Notes: generated by a model not told the origin, from the letters alone. A stretch of 64,000 nucleotides of DNA from Saccharopolyspora kobensis (GCF_900108315.1 NZ_FNVB01000007.1:310001-374000), one strand, 5' to 3'. Numbered from the stretch's first letter, positions 28,316 to 38,200 are shown. Made by a program: numbers and translations.

Positions 28316-28954
28316 GTGCCAAGCATTCCCGCGGACCCGACAGTGCTCCACCCGATGCCCGACCAGCCGCGCGTGGTGCTGCTCAAACCACTCGTCACAT
28401 CACCGCTCATCGAAGTCGGGGAGTTCACCTACTACGACGACCCGGACGACCCGACCGCGTTCGAAACCCGCAACGTCCTCTACCACTACGGCCCGGAGAA
28501 GCTGATCATCGGCAAGTTCTGCGCGCTGGCCACCGGAGCGCGGTTCATCATGAACGGCGCCAACCACCGCGTGGACGGGCCGTCGACCTTCCCGTTCCCC
28601 ACCATGGGCGGCTCGTGGACGGAGCACTTCGACCTGCTCACCGACCTGCCGAACCGGGGCGACACGGTGATCGGCAACGATGTCTGGATCGGCCGCGACG
28701 TCACGGTGCTGCCCGGCGTGCGCATCGGCCACGGCGCGATCATCGGCACCGGATCGGTCGTCACCGCCGACGTGCCCGACTACGGCATCGTCGGCGGCAA
28801 CCCGGCCCGGCTCGTCCGAACCCGCTACGCGGAACCGGACATCGCCCGCCTGCTGGTGGTGGCCTGGTGGGACTGGTCGCTGGAGCACATCACCGAGCAC
28901 GTCCGCACGATCATGTCGGGCAGCATCGACGACCTCGAAGCCGCAGCCCCCTGA
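28316..28954 (+). CDS. Vat-like xenobiotic acetyltransferase
   Basis: A 212-residue left-handed beta-helix acyltransferase with a GTG start after GAAGGAGA. It closely follows Vat streptogramin-A acetyltransferases: EFTYYDDPDDPTAFE, NVLYHYGPEKLIIGKFCALATGARFIMNGANHRVDG (whose His is the catalytic base in Vat/XAT enzymes), and hexapeptide repeats VIGNDVWIGRDVTVLPGVRIGHGAIIGTGSVV. It would acetylate a hydroxyl of a drug such as a group A streptogramin. Cotranscribed with the ABC-F gene, giving a drug-modifying plus ribosome-protecting pair. The native substrate is unproven. Confidence 0.85.
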   Translation: MPSIPADPTVLHPMPDQPRVVLLKPLVTSPLIEVGEFTYYDDPDDPTAFETRNVLYHYGPEKLIIGKFCALATGARFIMNGANHRVDGPSTFPFPTMGGSWTEHFDLLTDLPNRGDTVIGNDVWIGRDVTVLPGVRIGHGAIIGTGSVVTADVPDYGIVGGNPARLVRTRYAEPDIARLLVVAWWDWSLEHITEHVRTIMSGSIDDLEAAAP

Positions 28955-29072
28955 TCACTCCGGGCGCAAGCGCCCGAGTTCCCCGCCACGACGACAGTCA
29001 CGGCTCTGCGGGACGAGCTCGGCGAGATCACTCGGTCGACGAAATGTCAATACCTCAAGTAGTTTCGCGGCC

Positions 29073-30083
29073 ATGCCACAAGGCGCTCCGTTATCGCGTC
29101 GACCGCGCCGCGACGATTTCGATCGAGCACTCGACCGCTTGAGCACCGAAGGTTGGCAGGTCGTCGATGACGAGCGCTTCGAATCCGACACCGCAACCGC
29201 GGGGATGTTGAGCATTCCCAGCGACCTGCCCGACCACTTCGGCCCGGACGGCACGCTCGTCGAGGACATCACCCTCCGCTGGCGGGAATGCGAGACGTCC
29301 ATGCTCCAAGCGGCCTTCGCCCGCGAAGGCCTCGTGCTCTCCGTCCCCGGCCAGGGACCCGAGGAGCACGACGCCCTGGTGGGCATGGACTCGGAAGGGC
29401 TCGCCAATGCCTACGAAGACGCGATGCGGAAACTCATGGCCGCGGCTCACGGCACCGACGAACCGGCGGAAGGCACGGTGACCTGCCTGGCCACCGACAT
29501 CTCCTCGGACCTCCGCAGGATCGCGGAAGCATTCGACCGACTCACCGAACATGGCTACCTCGCCGAACCCGCTCTCTGGCCGACCAACTCGGGCTGCTGG
29601 CAGCGCATCCTCGCCAGAACCGAAGGCGAGCAGTCACCCAGGGCGGTCTTCTGGAACACCCAGAACCACCGGGACTGCTTCGACCCCCGCGGCGACCTGG
29701 TCGACGAGCTCTACGTGCACTGGGCGGGAGAGCGAGATCTGATCGCCGAGATCCTGGCCGGCACCGGACTCGCGGTGCGGGTGCCGAGCAATGAGAGCAC
29801 GACGTTCGTCCTCTCCGCGGCCGACGGGATCTCATCGACCGATGAGCTCGACGTCGTCCTGGAATCGGCCGGGGACGACCGGCTCCAGGTCATCAAGGCC
29901 GTCCGCCAGGTCGTCTCCGGGCTCGGTGTCGCGGACGCCAAGAAATTGGTGGAGAGCGCCCCGAAACCGGTTCTGACGGAAGTCGCCACGTGGGCCGCCG
30001 AAGCCGCGAAGAAGAAGCTGGAAGCCGCAGGCGCCGAGATCAGCCTCAAGCGTTCGAGCGCCACGTGCACGACCGGCGGCTGA
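29073..30083 (+). CDS. Hypothetical protein ending in ribosomal L7/L12-like domain
   Basis: 336 residues from an ATG at 29073 without an obvious ribosome site. Residues 1-260 form two similar halves with alternating acidic helices and strands (DDFDRALDRLSTEGW and SDLRRIAEAFDRLTEHGY), of unknown family. Residues 265-328 closely resemble the C-terminal domain of L7/L12: DELDVVLESAGDDRLQVIK, AVRQVVSGLGVADAKKLVES, AAKKKLEAAGAEISLK. Free L7/L12-like domains occur in actinomycete proteins of unknown role. The seventh codon is TTA, a rare leucine codon in such genomes that can place a gene under bldA tRNA control. No operon partners are evident. Confidence 0.75.
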   Translation: MPQGAPLSRRPRRDDFDRALDRLSTEGWQVVDDERFESDTATAGMLSIPSDLPDHFGPDGTLVEDITLRWRECETSMLQAAFAREGLVLSVPGQGPEEHDALVGMDSEGLANAYEDAMRKLMAAAHGTDEPAEGTVTCLATDISSDLRRIAEAFDRLTEHGYLAEPALWPTNSGCWQRILARTEGEQSPRAVFWNTQNHRDCFDPRGDLVDELYVHWAGERDLIAEILAGTGLAVRVPSNESTTFVLSAADGISSTDELDVVLESAGDDRLQVIKAVRQVVSGLGVADAKKLVESAPKPVLTEVATWAAEAAKKKLEAAGAEISLKRSSATCTTGG

Positions 30084-30259
30084 TGTGCGAACGGCCCGAA
30101 GCCACTAGCCCGGCCGGACACGATCTGTCGTTGATCACCCGTATCGGTGAAATCCGGGCGAGGTGGGCGGGTCAGTGCTGGTCCGGTGATCTCACGGGGG
30201 GTAGTGGTGTGTCGCGATCGGTGAACACCGGTCTGCGGATGCATCGAAGGGAACAGGAC

Positions 30260-30541
30260 ATGGCCCTGACCAAGGACCAATTGGTCACCGAACTCGCCGA
30301 AGTCGTGGAGGTCTCCAAGACGACGTCCCGAGCGGCACTCGAAGCCCTCGCCGGCATCGCCGCGGAGCAGCTGAGCAGCGGCGAGGAGATCACCCTGCCC
30401 GGCATCGGGAAGCTCAAGGCGGTGGACCGCCCCGCGCGGACCGGCCGGAACCCCGCCACCGGTGCGGAGATCAAGATCCCGGCGAAGCGCGTGGTCAAGT
30501 TCGTCCCGAGCAAGAACCTCGACGAGACGGTGAACAACTAG
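30260..30541 (+). CDS. HU-family nucleoid protein
   Basis: A 93-residue DNA-bending protein. The ATG at 30260 follows GAAGGGAACAGGAC. It has the HU fold hallmarks: MALTKDQLVTELAEVVEVSKTTSRAALEAL, a GIGKLKAVDRPARTGRNPATGAEIKIPA arm, and the closing VVKFVPSKNLDETV. Only the core HU domain is present; the Lys/Ala-rich tail of actinobacterial HupB is missing. It is monocistronic. Probably a chromosomal HU (HupA/HupS-like core form) paralogue. Confidence 0.92.
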   Translation: MALTKDQLVTELAEVVEVSKTTSRAALEALAGIAAEQLSSGEEITLPGIGKLKAVDRPARTGRNPATGAEIKIPAKRVVKFVPSKNLDETVNN

Positions 30542-30592
30542 CACGTGGTCGCGGTGGAGCCTCCGGAAGCCGCAGGCTCCACCGCGCGGCCG

Positions 30593-30964
30593 TCACCGGT
30601 CGCGGAGCCTGTCCCGAGCCGCCTCTTCCGCCGGGTCCAGCTCCTCCAGCGCGACCTGGAGCGCACCCATCGCCACCCCGGTCTGCATGGCGAACCGCGC
30701 CTGGGCGATCGGCCGGGACAACGGGTTCCGCTCGTAGGACGCCGCTGTCTGCTCCGCCGACTGAATGGACCGCACAGCGGAAGCGAGATGGTGCTGCAGC
30801 CGCTCCGAGTCGACGTCGAGCAGCTCGGCGGCGCAGGAGGTGACCTTGTCAGCGGCCCCCTCAAGCTCGCCGGCGCGCTCGATGCAGGACGGCGTCGTGA
30901 AGGTCGCCAGCAGATCCCGGACCTCCCGGAGCCCTGCTGCGGCATGTGCGTGCATGCGGCCCAT
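30593..30964 (-). CDS. Hypothetical helical protein
   Basis: About 123 residues from the ATG at 30964 (ATG at 30955 possible). It is mostly alpha-helical and amphipathic, with LREVRDLLATFTTPSCIERAGELEGAADKV and SERLQHHLASAVRSIQSAEQTAASYERN. It ends in acidic/basic DPAEEAARDRLRDR. High third-position GC supports coding. No family recognised. Upstream sequence in the same frame is debris from a decayed response regulator, which is not part of this gene. Confidence 0.5.
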   Translation of the reverse strand: MGRMHAHAAAGLREVRDLLATFTTPSCIERAGELEGAADKVTSCAAELLDVDSERLQHHLASAVRSIQSAEQTAASYERNPLSRPIAQARFAMQTGVAMGALQVALEELDPAEEAARDRLRDR

Positions 30965-31019
30965 CTTGCCTGATCCGGAAGCTGTTGATCTCGGGGCGGA
31001 CGGGCTCGCCCCGCTGCGG

Positions 31020-31440
31020 CAGTCACCGATCTCGTCGGCAACGCCGTCCGGGCGCGCACCGCAGGTGGAGCCGTCAGTGTGCCGGAGGACGGCGTGGGCT
31101 CGCGCTTCGACTTCCTCCGGGTTTGAACGGCTTGGTGATGTGGGCATCGCCACTTAGACGGAGCCCGTTGGTCGACGGGATCACGGTGGGCGTTGAGAAC
31201 CGGCAACGGCACCGGAGCGCTCGTTCCGCTCAACGGCCGGAGCCGCTGGATCACCTCGAAGACGTCCAGATCCAGCAGCACCACGTCAAGGAGCGCTAGG
31301 GCCGAGGTGCAGAGTCCCTCCTGCTCCAGCGCCTCACCGGCAGGGTGCAGAGGTCGCCTCGAACCGGTCGAATCGCCGGGCGGCGGCCAGAAGTCCCGCA
31401 CCGTGGAATCACCGTCCACGGTGAGCAGATCGGTTACGGG
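31020..31440 (-). pseudogene. Decayed response regulator (receiver domain remnants)
   Basis: Reading the minus strand across frames gives LLTVDGDSTVRD, then ALALLDVVLLDLDVFEVIQRLR (compare LLDLxLPxxDGFEVxRRLR), PVLNAHRDPVDQRA, GDAHITKPFKP, and in a further frame NPEEVEARAHAVLRHTD. These are the ordered landmarks of an OmpR-type receiver domain, split by at least one frameshift and with missing residues. No intact DNA-binding domain follows. A dead gene. Confidence 0.6.
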
Positions 31441-32238
31441 GCCCAGATACCGCGCTGAACCTCTCCGGACAGCCCTGTCACCTCGGGTAGCTGCGCGAGT
31501 GTCACACCTCGGCCGGAGTGGGGACGGCGAAGTGCGGCGCCATGGCCGCTGCTGATTCGCTCGACTTCGGCCGGACTTTCGGTTGCGGAGGCACAGATTT
31601 CGATGAGATGCGCCTCGACCGGCTCCATGGACGCCGTCGATGTCGGTGTCACGTCCGGTCGTGTGCACGCGGACGCGGCACACCACGCTGCCGAGGGGAA
31701 CGAAGCCCGGAGATCGGGTGCGGGATCGAGCATCACCGGTCACGCGCAGTTCCGCGTGCCGGGTCGGCAGGCCGAGTCCGACGTTGTCCTCCAGCTCGGC
31801 CGGAACGACTGGTGGCACTGTGGAACCGCTCCACCACGAGGTCGATCGGCCCGGTTGTTGATCGCGAGAACACCGACAGCGACGGTCACCAGACCGTTGT
31901 CGTGCCAGTACGGCGTGCCGCTGTCCTCGGGATAGGCCCCGCGGCCCGGCAGGGAGAGCTGGTGATGGGCTGACGTGGACTGTGCCCGACATCTGGAGCA
32001 CAGGCCGATCAGGCCAGGCCGGAAGCGCCTCGTTCCGGGCGTAGCGGGAGCGAAGACGAGCTCCACTGGATCCGCCGCAGGAGCGCCACGAGCGACCAGC
32101 ACGCCGCGAGCCCGATCGACGCGGGCGGCCGAATCCTCACTTCTCACCCGAGCAGGCCAGGGCCAGCCGGGGTTCGGGACGACCGCCCGGATCGCCGGAT
32201 CGATGGGCGTGCGGGGGTGGCCGCCCGGTGCGGGCGGC
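31441..32238. other. Gene-poor, probably degenerate region
   Basis: About 800 bp without a convincing gene; codon bias is lost in all frames. On the minus strand there are faint fragments (VTVAVGVL; VVERFHS near LGLP) in different frames that could be the ATP-binding end of a histidine kinase partner of the decayed regulator. This is too weak to annotate as such. Confidence 0.35.
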
Positions 32239-33642
32239 TCAGACGAGTGTTTGCGGTTCCTCCGGCTGGCGTGGTTGTGGGATCAGCTGCTGGAGGAGCG
32301 CGTTGTGTTCGGTGCCGGTGGGCCGGCCGCCGGGTCTCGGGCTCCGCATGGAGTCCACTGTGGTGGGTGCCGCGAAGACGGGACGGTCGTCCTCGATGGT
32401 GATCGTCCAGTGCTGGGCGTGGATGGCCCGGTGGTGGTGACCGCAGAGCATGACGAGGTTGTTCAGGTCGGTGGCACCGCCATCGATCCAGCTCTCGACG
32501 TGATGCGCCTCCGGCGTTCCCGGCGGGCGGTCGCACGCGGGGAACGCGCACGTGCCGTCGCGCAGGAGCAGTGCGGCACGCAGGTGGGGCGGTGCGGTCC
32601 GCTCGGCGCGGCCGACGTTGAGGGGCAGCCCGTCGCTGCCGAGGACGACGGGGAGGATTTCGGCATCGCAGGCCAGCCGTCGGACGGTGGCGGCGGTGAT
32701 GGGCTGGCCGGTGGAGGTGAGCGTGCCCGGCAGAACGCGCTTCCCGGTGTCTTGGAGCGTGCGGGTGAGGTCGTCGTAGTCGATCGTGATGGTGATGTGC
32801 GGTCGCTGGCCGCCGGACCGGGGGAGCTGGTCGGAGGCCAGCGCGATGTCCAGCAGGACGTCGAGGGCATCGGCGTTGCGCTGGCCGGGACTGCGGAAGT
32901 CCGGCTGGCCGTCTTCGGCGGGCAGGGGCGCGGCCAGCGGCTGGAGCGCGGCGCGGAACTTCGCGCCGGCCTCGCGGGAGAGGCGCGCGTTGATCACGGT
33001 CATCCCGTCGGCATCGGTGCCGTAGTGCAGTTCCCGCAGCGCGTGCTGGACTTCCTCGGTGCGGAAGGCGTTGTCCTCGTCGAAGTAGTAGCGGACCCGT
33101 TCGGCCAGCGTCGCCAGGTCGTGCGGGCTGTGGTCGCGGGCGTAGTCGGCGAGCACGGCTTCGGCCTGCCCCAGCTCGTCCGGGGTGCACACCGGTGCCA
33201 TGCGGCGCACGCCGTTGATGATGGTCCGGGCGTGCGCGACGGTGATCGCGCCGGTGGTGATCGCGTCGGCGACGGCGGGTAGTTCAGCGGGAACCGGATC
33301 GCCGTCGGCGGTGGTGCTCTCGGTGGCCATCCGCGCCACCAGCACCCGGGACTTGGCCTCCCCGGCGGCGATGTTGAGCTTCTCCCGCACCCACGTCTGG
33401 GTCTTGCGCGCACCCTGCGCTGCGGGAATGCCCCGCTGCTCGGCTTCGGCGATGGCCCGCAGCTGCAGTGCCATCGCGGCCCGCATCACGGCCTCGGTAT
33501 CGGCGATCACGGCCACCAGCTCAGCATCCGAGCACGTCGCAACAGTCGACTGTGGACTTCCACCGTCCACACCCGACCCCGACAACATCGCCAAGACATC
33601 CATGAAATCCACGGTGCCAGCGTCGAACGCCTGTTTCACCAC
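32239..33642 (-). CDS. DUF222/13E12-type protein with HNH nuclease domain
   Basis: A 467-residue protein of the actinobacterial 13E12/DUF222 family. The DUF222 region (about 35-330) contains AVADAITTGAITVAHARTI and the usual helix-rich pattern. The C-terminal HNH motif (about 385-430) reads EAHHVESWIDGG, then TDLNNLVMLCGHHHRAIHAQHW, with CxxPxC-type Cys in GTCAFPACDRPPG. The start may be 33642 or the internal ATG at 33603. These proteins are multicopy in many actinobacterial genomes and their biological role is unclear. HNH nuclease activity is plausible. Confidence 0.85.
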   Translation of the reverse strand: MVKQAFDAGTVDFMDVLAMLSGSGVDGGSPQSTVATCSDAELVAVIADTEAVMRAAMALQLRAIAEAEQRGIPAAQGARKTQTWVREKLNIAAGEAKSRVLVARMATESTTADGDPVPAELPAVADAITTGAITVAHARTIINGVRRMAPVCTPDELGQAEAVLADYARDHSPHDLATLAERVRYYFDEDNAFRTEEVQHALRELHYGTDADGMTVINARLSREAGAKFRAALQPLAAPLPAEDGQPDFRSPGQRNADALDVLLDIALASDQLPRSGGQRPHITITIDYDDLTRTLQDTGKRVLPGTLTSTGQPITAATVRRLACDAEILPVVLGSDGLPLNVGRAERTAPPHLRAALLLRDGTCAFPACDRPPGTPEAHHVESWIDGGATDLNNLVMLCGHHHRAIHAQHWTITIEDDRPVFAAPTTVDSMRSPRPGGRPTGTEHNALLQQLIPQPRQPEEPQTLV

Positions 33643-33812
33643 ACGAACAGGTGTAAACCACCTCGCCGACCGAAAGGGATCGCTGGCCTCGCCCCGAAGG
33701 GAACCAGCTCCTCCAACGCTGATCGGTCATCGGCAACCGGCTGCTGCGGCAGAGCGGCCTCCGTCGATCACCAGACCGGGAGGCCGCGGGCGCAACGGCC
33801 ACGAACGCCGGG

Positions 33813-33857
33813 GCGGTGCCGGTGGGGGAGTCGGCCGCTCCACCCCACCGGCACCGC
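33813..33857. terminator. Strong 15-bp inverted repeat
   Basis: GCGGTGCCGGTGGGG (33813-33827) pairs perfectly with CCCCACCGGCACCGC (33843-33857). The loop GAGTCGGCCGCTCCA can itself fold. It lies 7 bp beyond the stop of the 45-aa peptide gene read on the minus strand and probably ends that transcript; there is no T-tract. Confidence 0.65.
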
Positions 33858-33864
33858 TGGCCGG

Positions 33865-34002
33865 TCAGCCCCAGGGGGTGTCGTCGCCGGGGGCGGCCGC
33901 GATCGACGCCGGAGCCTCGGAGGTGGTGGCGAGCGCGGTGGTGACCGGGACTGCGGCGGCCAGGACGGTGAGGGCGATCGCGAGCTTCTTGAAGAAGGAC
34001 AT
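33865..34002 (-). CDS. 45-aa secreted small peptide
   Basis: A short gene starting at 34002, with GGGAG six bases before the ATG. It encodes a clean signal peptide (MSFFKKLAIALTVLAAAVPV, then TTALA) and a mature acidic tail of about 20 residues ending GDDTPWG. No Cys. It is divergent from the biosynthetic cluster across 240 bp and followed by a strong hairpin, so it is a self-contained transcription unit. Function unknown; a role with the cluster is only positional. Confidence 0.65.
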   Translation of the reverse strand: MSFFKKLAIALTVLAAAVPVTTALATTSEAPASIAAAPGDDTPWG

Positions 34003-34242
34003 TGCTGCTCCCGTGCTGTGTGACGTGGCTCTTCGGGTGCCGGCTTCGTCGTGAACCGGAACTGCCGATGACGTTAGGGAGCGGACTTATCAGGCCGCCG
34101 TCGCGCGGCTGTCATCTCCCCATCGCCACCGCCGCGCGGGGTGATGGCGCGGTGATAGGCCGCTGATGGGGCGGTTGTGGAGAGTCTGTTTCGCACGGGG
34201 TCGGACATCGGGGTCGGCCGCCTTCCGGAGAGGAGCGGGTCA

Positions 34243-34950
34243 ATGCTGCGGAACGCCTCCGGATGGTCTCGCTGGTTGTTGCGCGATCCCGATCCCGGCA
34301 GCCGGGCCCTGCTGTTCGCGCTGCCGCACCCGGGGTGCGGTGCCGAGACCTACCGCAGGTGGCCGCGCACCGTCGGCCGCTGGGAGGTCTGCCCGGTGCA
34401 GCTGCCGGGCAGGGACGTGTTCGCCAGGCGCTCGCGTCCGGCGTGCTTCCAGCAGCTCGCGGCGGAGCTCGCCGGCGCGCTCGGCCAGTACTGCGGGCGC
34501 TCGCTGGGCTTCTTCGGGCACGGTGCCGTGGCTCTGCTGGGCTACGAGACCGCGGTCCGGATGGCCGGGCGTGAACCGGTGCAGGTGTTCGTCTCCGCGC
34601 AACCCGCGCCGGGGTGCGGGCCGGATCGGTTCGACCGCGCATCGGATGCGCTGCTGGCCGAGGTCCTCTTCCGGGTGCTGCTGGAGGTGGGCGGGAATCC
34701 GCTGCCGTCGCTGGTGGAGGCCCGGGTCGGGGTGTTCCGCGACGACCTGGCCGCGGCCGCCGCCTACCGGCCGGTTGCGGCGTCCGACCGGGCCCGGGTG
34801 ACCGCGGTCGGGTGGGCCGACGACGCGGTGTCGTCGGTGTGCGGGTGGCACGAGTTCGGCGGCGTCGCCGCGCACGTGCTGCCGGGTGATCAGTTCAGGT
34901 TCCTGTCGGCGCCGGTCGCGCTGCAGCGGGTGCTGGATCCCGCGCAGTAG
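34243..34950 (+). CDS. Type II thioesterase-fold protein lacking catalytic Ser and His
   Basis: 235 residues from an ATG at 34243 preceded by GGAGAGGAGCGGG. The N-terminal LLFALPHPGCGAETYRRW and VQLPGRDVFARR are typical of stand-alone (type II) thioesterases that clean NRPS/PKS carriers. The nucleophile elbow is FFGHGAVALLG, with Gly at residue 94 where GHSxG has Ser. The usual GxHFFL His region is LPGDQFRFL, with Gln for His. It is therefore probably not a hydrolase; it may have become a scaffold, a binding protein or an enzyme of other chemistry. First gene of the cluster. Confidence 0.75.
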   Translation: MLRNASGWSRWLLRDPDPGSRALLFALPHPGCGAETYRRWPRTVGRWEVCPVQLPGRDVFARRSRPACFQQLAAELAGALGQYCGRSLGFFGHGAVALLGYETAVRMAGREPVQVFVSAQPAPGCGPDRFDRASDALLAEVLFRVLLEVGGNPLPSLVEARVGVFRDDLAAAAAYRPVAASDRARVTAVGWADDAVSSVCGWHEFGGVAAHVLPGDQFRFLSAPVALQRVLDPAQ

Positions 34951-35014
34951 TCCGCCGGAGCAGTCGCAAGTCGAAACGCAGGCGTCCAGAGTCGCGCTAC
35001 GGGGAGAAGAGGTC

Positions 35015-35263
35015 ATGACGGAAGCGATTCCGAGGGAGATCGACGCACGGCTGGCCGAGTTCGTGCGCTCGCAGTGGCGAGATGATTCCACCCTGGTCGA
35101 GGTCGGCATCGATTCGCTGACCGCGGTGCGCATCGTCGTCGGGTTGCTGCCCGACGACGACGCCGAGATCGACGCCGCCCGGCTCGGTGGCATCCGCACC
35201 GTCGGCCAGTTCCGCCAGTGGCTGCGCGATCTGCTGTCCGAGCAGGCCGGAGTGGTCCGATGA
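35015..35263 (+). CDS. Free carrier protein 1 (PCP/ACP-like)
   Basis: An 82-residue acidic carrier protein. The ATG follows GGGGAGAAGAGG. The phosphopantetheine attachment Ser is in LVEVGIDSLTAVRIVVGL (about residues 27-44). The helix-2 region is intact, while the N-terminal helix is short. It overlaps the NRPS start by four bases, so it is made together with the C-A-T protein and may present an amino acid or acyl donor to its condensation domain. It should be activated by the PPTase encoded at 49310. Confidence 0.82.
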   Translation: MTEAIPREIDARLAEFVRSQWRDDSTLVEVGIDSLTAVRIVVGLLPDDDAEIDAARLGGIRTVGQFRQWLRDLLSEQAGVVR

Positions 35264-38200
35264 CCGCCACGGTGGTCCCGGTGGAGGGCCGGGACGAGCA
35301 GGATCCAGCCGCCGCGCCGCTGACCGAGTCGCAGTTGGGCCTGCTGGTCGTGCACCGCTCAGTGCCCGCTGCCCACCTCTACAACGTGGTCGCCGAGATC
35401 GGCCTGGATCCGGTCTTCGACGGCGTGCGGGTCCGCTCCGCGCTCGCGGATGTGCTCGCGGTGCAACCAGCGCTGCGCAGCGCGCTTCGCGAGAGCCCGC
35501 GCCCGCACGCCCATGTGGCGGAACCGGTTCCGGCGAGCCGGGTGCCGGTGGGTCTCGCCCAGGCTTCCGCTGCGGAGTTCGACGCGGAGAAGCAGTCGCT
35601 GCTGGCCGAGCTGGCGAGCACGGCCTTCGACCTGGCCGACCCGCCGTTGCTGCGCGCAGCGCACCTGCGCGCCGCCGACGGCAGCCGCGCCGTGCTGCTG
35701 CTGGCCGTGCACCACACCGTCTTCGACGGATTCTCCCTGCGCCCGTTCGTCGATGATCTCTCCAAGGCGCTCACCGGCACGCTCGACGTCGGCGCGTTGC
35801 AGAAGAAGCGGGAACGCGCAATGCGCAAGGAACTCCAGGCGCAGGTCGCCGCCGCGGACACGGCTGAGGCCGAGGCCGCGGTCGAGGCCATGGCCGAGCT
35901 GCTGCGGCAGATCTCGCCGACGGTTCTGCACCCGAGGCCGAACCGGCCGACGAGCACCGACTTCAGCGGTGACCGGGTCGAGCTGCGGTTCACCGCCGAG
36001 GAGAACCGGCTGATCGACCAGGCCTGCGGCGCGCTGGGCATCAGCGCGTTCACGTTCTTCTCGGCGATCTACGCCGCGGTGCTCGCGCGCCACAGCGGGC
36101 AGGACTCGGTCGTGTTCGGCGCACCGCTGATGGCGCGGCGCACGGTCGGCTCCTTCGACCTGTGCGGGTTCTTCGTCAACACGCTGCCGCTGGTCGTGGA
36201 CGTGCCGTGGCAGGTGAGCTTCGAGGCCTACCTCCGCGATCACGTGGTCCCGCGAGTGCAGGAGGTCAAGTCCAACGCCGCGGTGCCGTTCACGCGCGTC
36301 GTCCGGCGCGTCGATCCCGGTCGCGGTGGCAACCGCAACCCGCTGTTCTCCTGCATGCTCGCGATGCAGGACTCCACCGAGGTCGCCGGGGATTCGCCGG
36401 TCCGGGAACTGCGCGAGCACGGCACCGGGACCGCGAAGTTCGATCTGTGGCTGGGCGTCACGCCGACCGGTGACGGCTGGTTGCTGGAGCTGGAGCACGA
36501 CCGGACGTTGCTGCCGCCGGAGATCGTCGACGGCATCGCGGGTTCGCTGCGCAGCGCTCTGCGCGCCGTCGCAGCCGACACCGACGTGCGGTTGTCCGAT
36601 CTGTTCACCGACGCGTCCGCAGTGGAGACCGAGCGCGCGGACGGTTTGGGCGTGCAGCCGGCGGCACCGGATCTGGACGGCTGGCTGCGCAAGGCGTGCG
36701 CGGCCAGGCCTGACGCGATCGCGGTCGACGAGCGCGACCGGCAGGTCAGCTACGCGGAACTGGACGCCTCCGCCGGGGCGCTGGCCGTGCGGTTGCAGCA
36801 GTGCGGTGTGCGCGCGGGCGACGTCGTGGGGCTCGCAACCGGTTCGCTGCTGGACACGATCGTCGCGATCCTCGCCGTGCTGCGGTTGCGCGCGGCCTAC
36901 CTGCCGCTGGATTCCTCGCTGCCGGACGAGCGGCTGGCCTACATGCTCGACAAGGCCGAATGCCGGGTGGCGGTGGCCGACGCCCCGGTTCCGGGAGTGC
37001 GCGTGGTGGCGCCGGGAGACGCCGACCCGGCGGACCTGCCGGAGCAGCCCGGTACCGATGCCGACGCGGTGTACGTCATGTTCACCTCCGGATCCACCGG
37101 CAAGCCCAAGGGCGTGCTGATGCACCACGCGCCGCTGGTCAACCTCACCGCCTGGCAGGTCGACGCGCTCGCCATGGACTCGACGACCCGGTTCCTGCAG
37201 TACGCGCCGGGCGGGTTCGACGTGTCCTTCCAGGAGATCGTGCCGACGCTCGTCGCGGGCGGCACCGTCGTGGCCCGCGACGACGTCGACCGCCGCGATT
37301 TCCCGGCCCTGGTGCGGCACGTGCGCGACAAGGCCGTCACCCACGTGTACCTGCCGGTCGCCGCGCTGGCACCGTTCGTGCAGGCGGTGGAGGCGGCGGG
37401 GGAGCGGCTGCCGTCGCTGCGGTGGCTGTGCGTCTCCGGTGAGCAGCTGGTCATGACCGCCCAGATCAGGCGGTTCTTCGCGCAGCGACCGGGTGTCGAG
37501 CTGGTCAACCTCTACGGCCCGACCGAGACGCACGCGGTGACGACCTTCTCGCCGACCGCCGCCGACCACTGGGACTCGCACGTCCCGATCGGCCGCCCGA
37601 TCACCGGCGTGACCGCGCAGGTCGTCGACCGGACCGGGCACCTGGCGCCGCGCGGCGTGCTTGGCGAGCTGCTGCTGGGCGGTCGCTGCCCGGCGCACGG
37701 CTACGTCAACGATCCGCAGCGCACCGACGAGCGCTTCCTGCCCGATCCGCGCAGGCCGGCGGGCCGCCGGTACCGCACCGGTGACCAGGTGATGTGGGCG
37801 GCGGACGGCCAGCTGGTGTTCCTCGGCCGCAACGACGACCAGGTCAAGATCCGGGGCTTCCGGGTCGAGCTCGGCGAGATCGAGGCCGCCGCGCAGGAGC
37901 TGCCGGGCGTGCGCCTGGCGGTGGCGGCGGTGGACGGTGACGCAGCGGCGCGCCGGCTGCTGCTCTTCCTGACCACCCAGCCGGATTCGGCTCCTGATCC
38001 CGCCGAGGTGCGGCGGGAGCTCGCGGCGCGGCTGCCGGGCTACATGGTGCCCGCGGTGGTGGTCGCGGTGGAGCGGATCCCGACCACCGCCAACGGGAAG
38101 GTCGACCGGAACGCGCTGGTGGCCGCCGCGGCGGATCTGCTGGCCGAGGACGATCGCGCTGCCGCACCGGCCGCGTCGCTGTCGGCCGATCCGGTCGAGG

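Noticed and set aside
31441..32238. Decayed histidine kinase
   Set aside because: Only isolated fragments in different frames resemble ATP-binding boxes; kept as a remark, not as a feature.
32239..33642. HNH protein as a mobile intron or insertion element
   Set aside because: DUF222/13E12 proteins are ordinary multicopy genes in Actinobacteria. No terminal repeats or target duplications were found around it.
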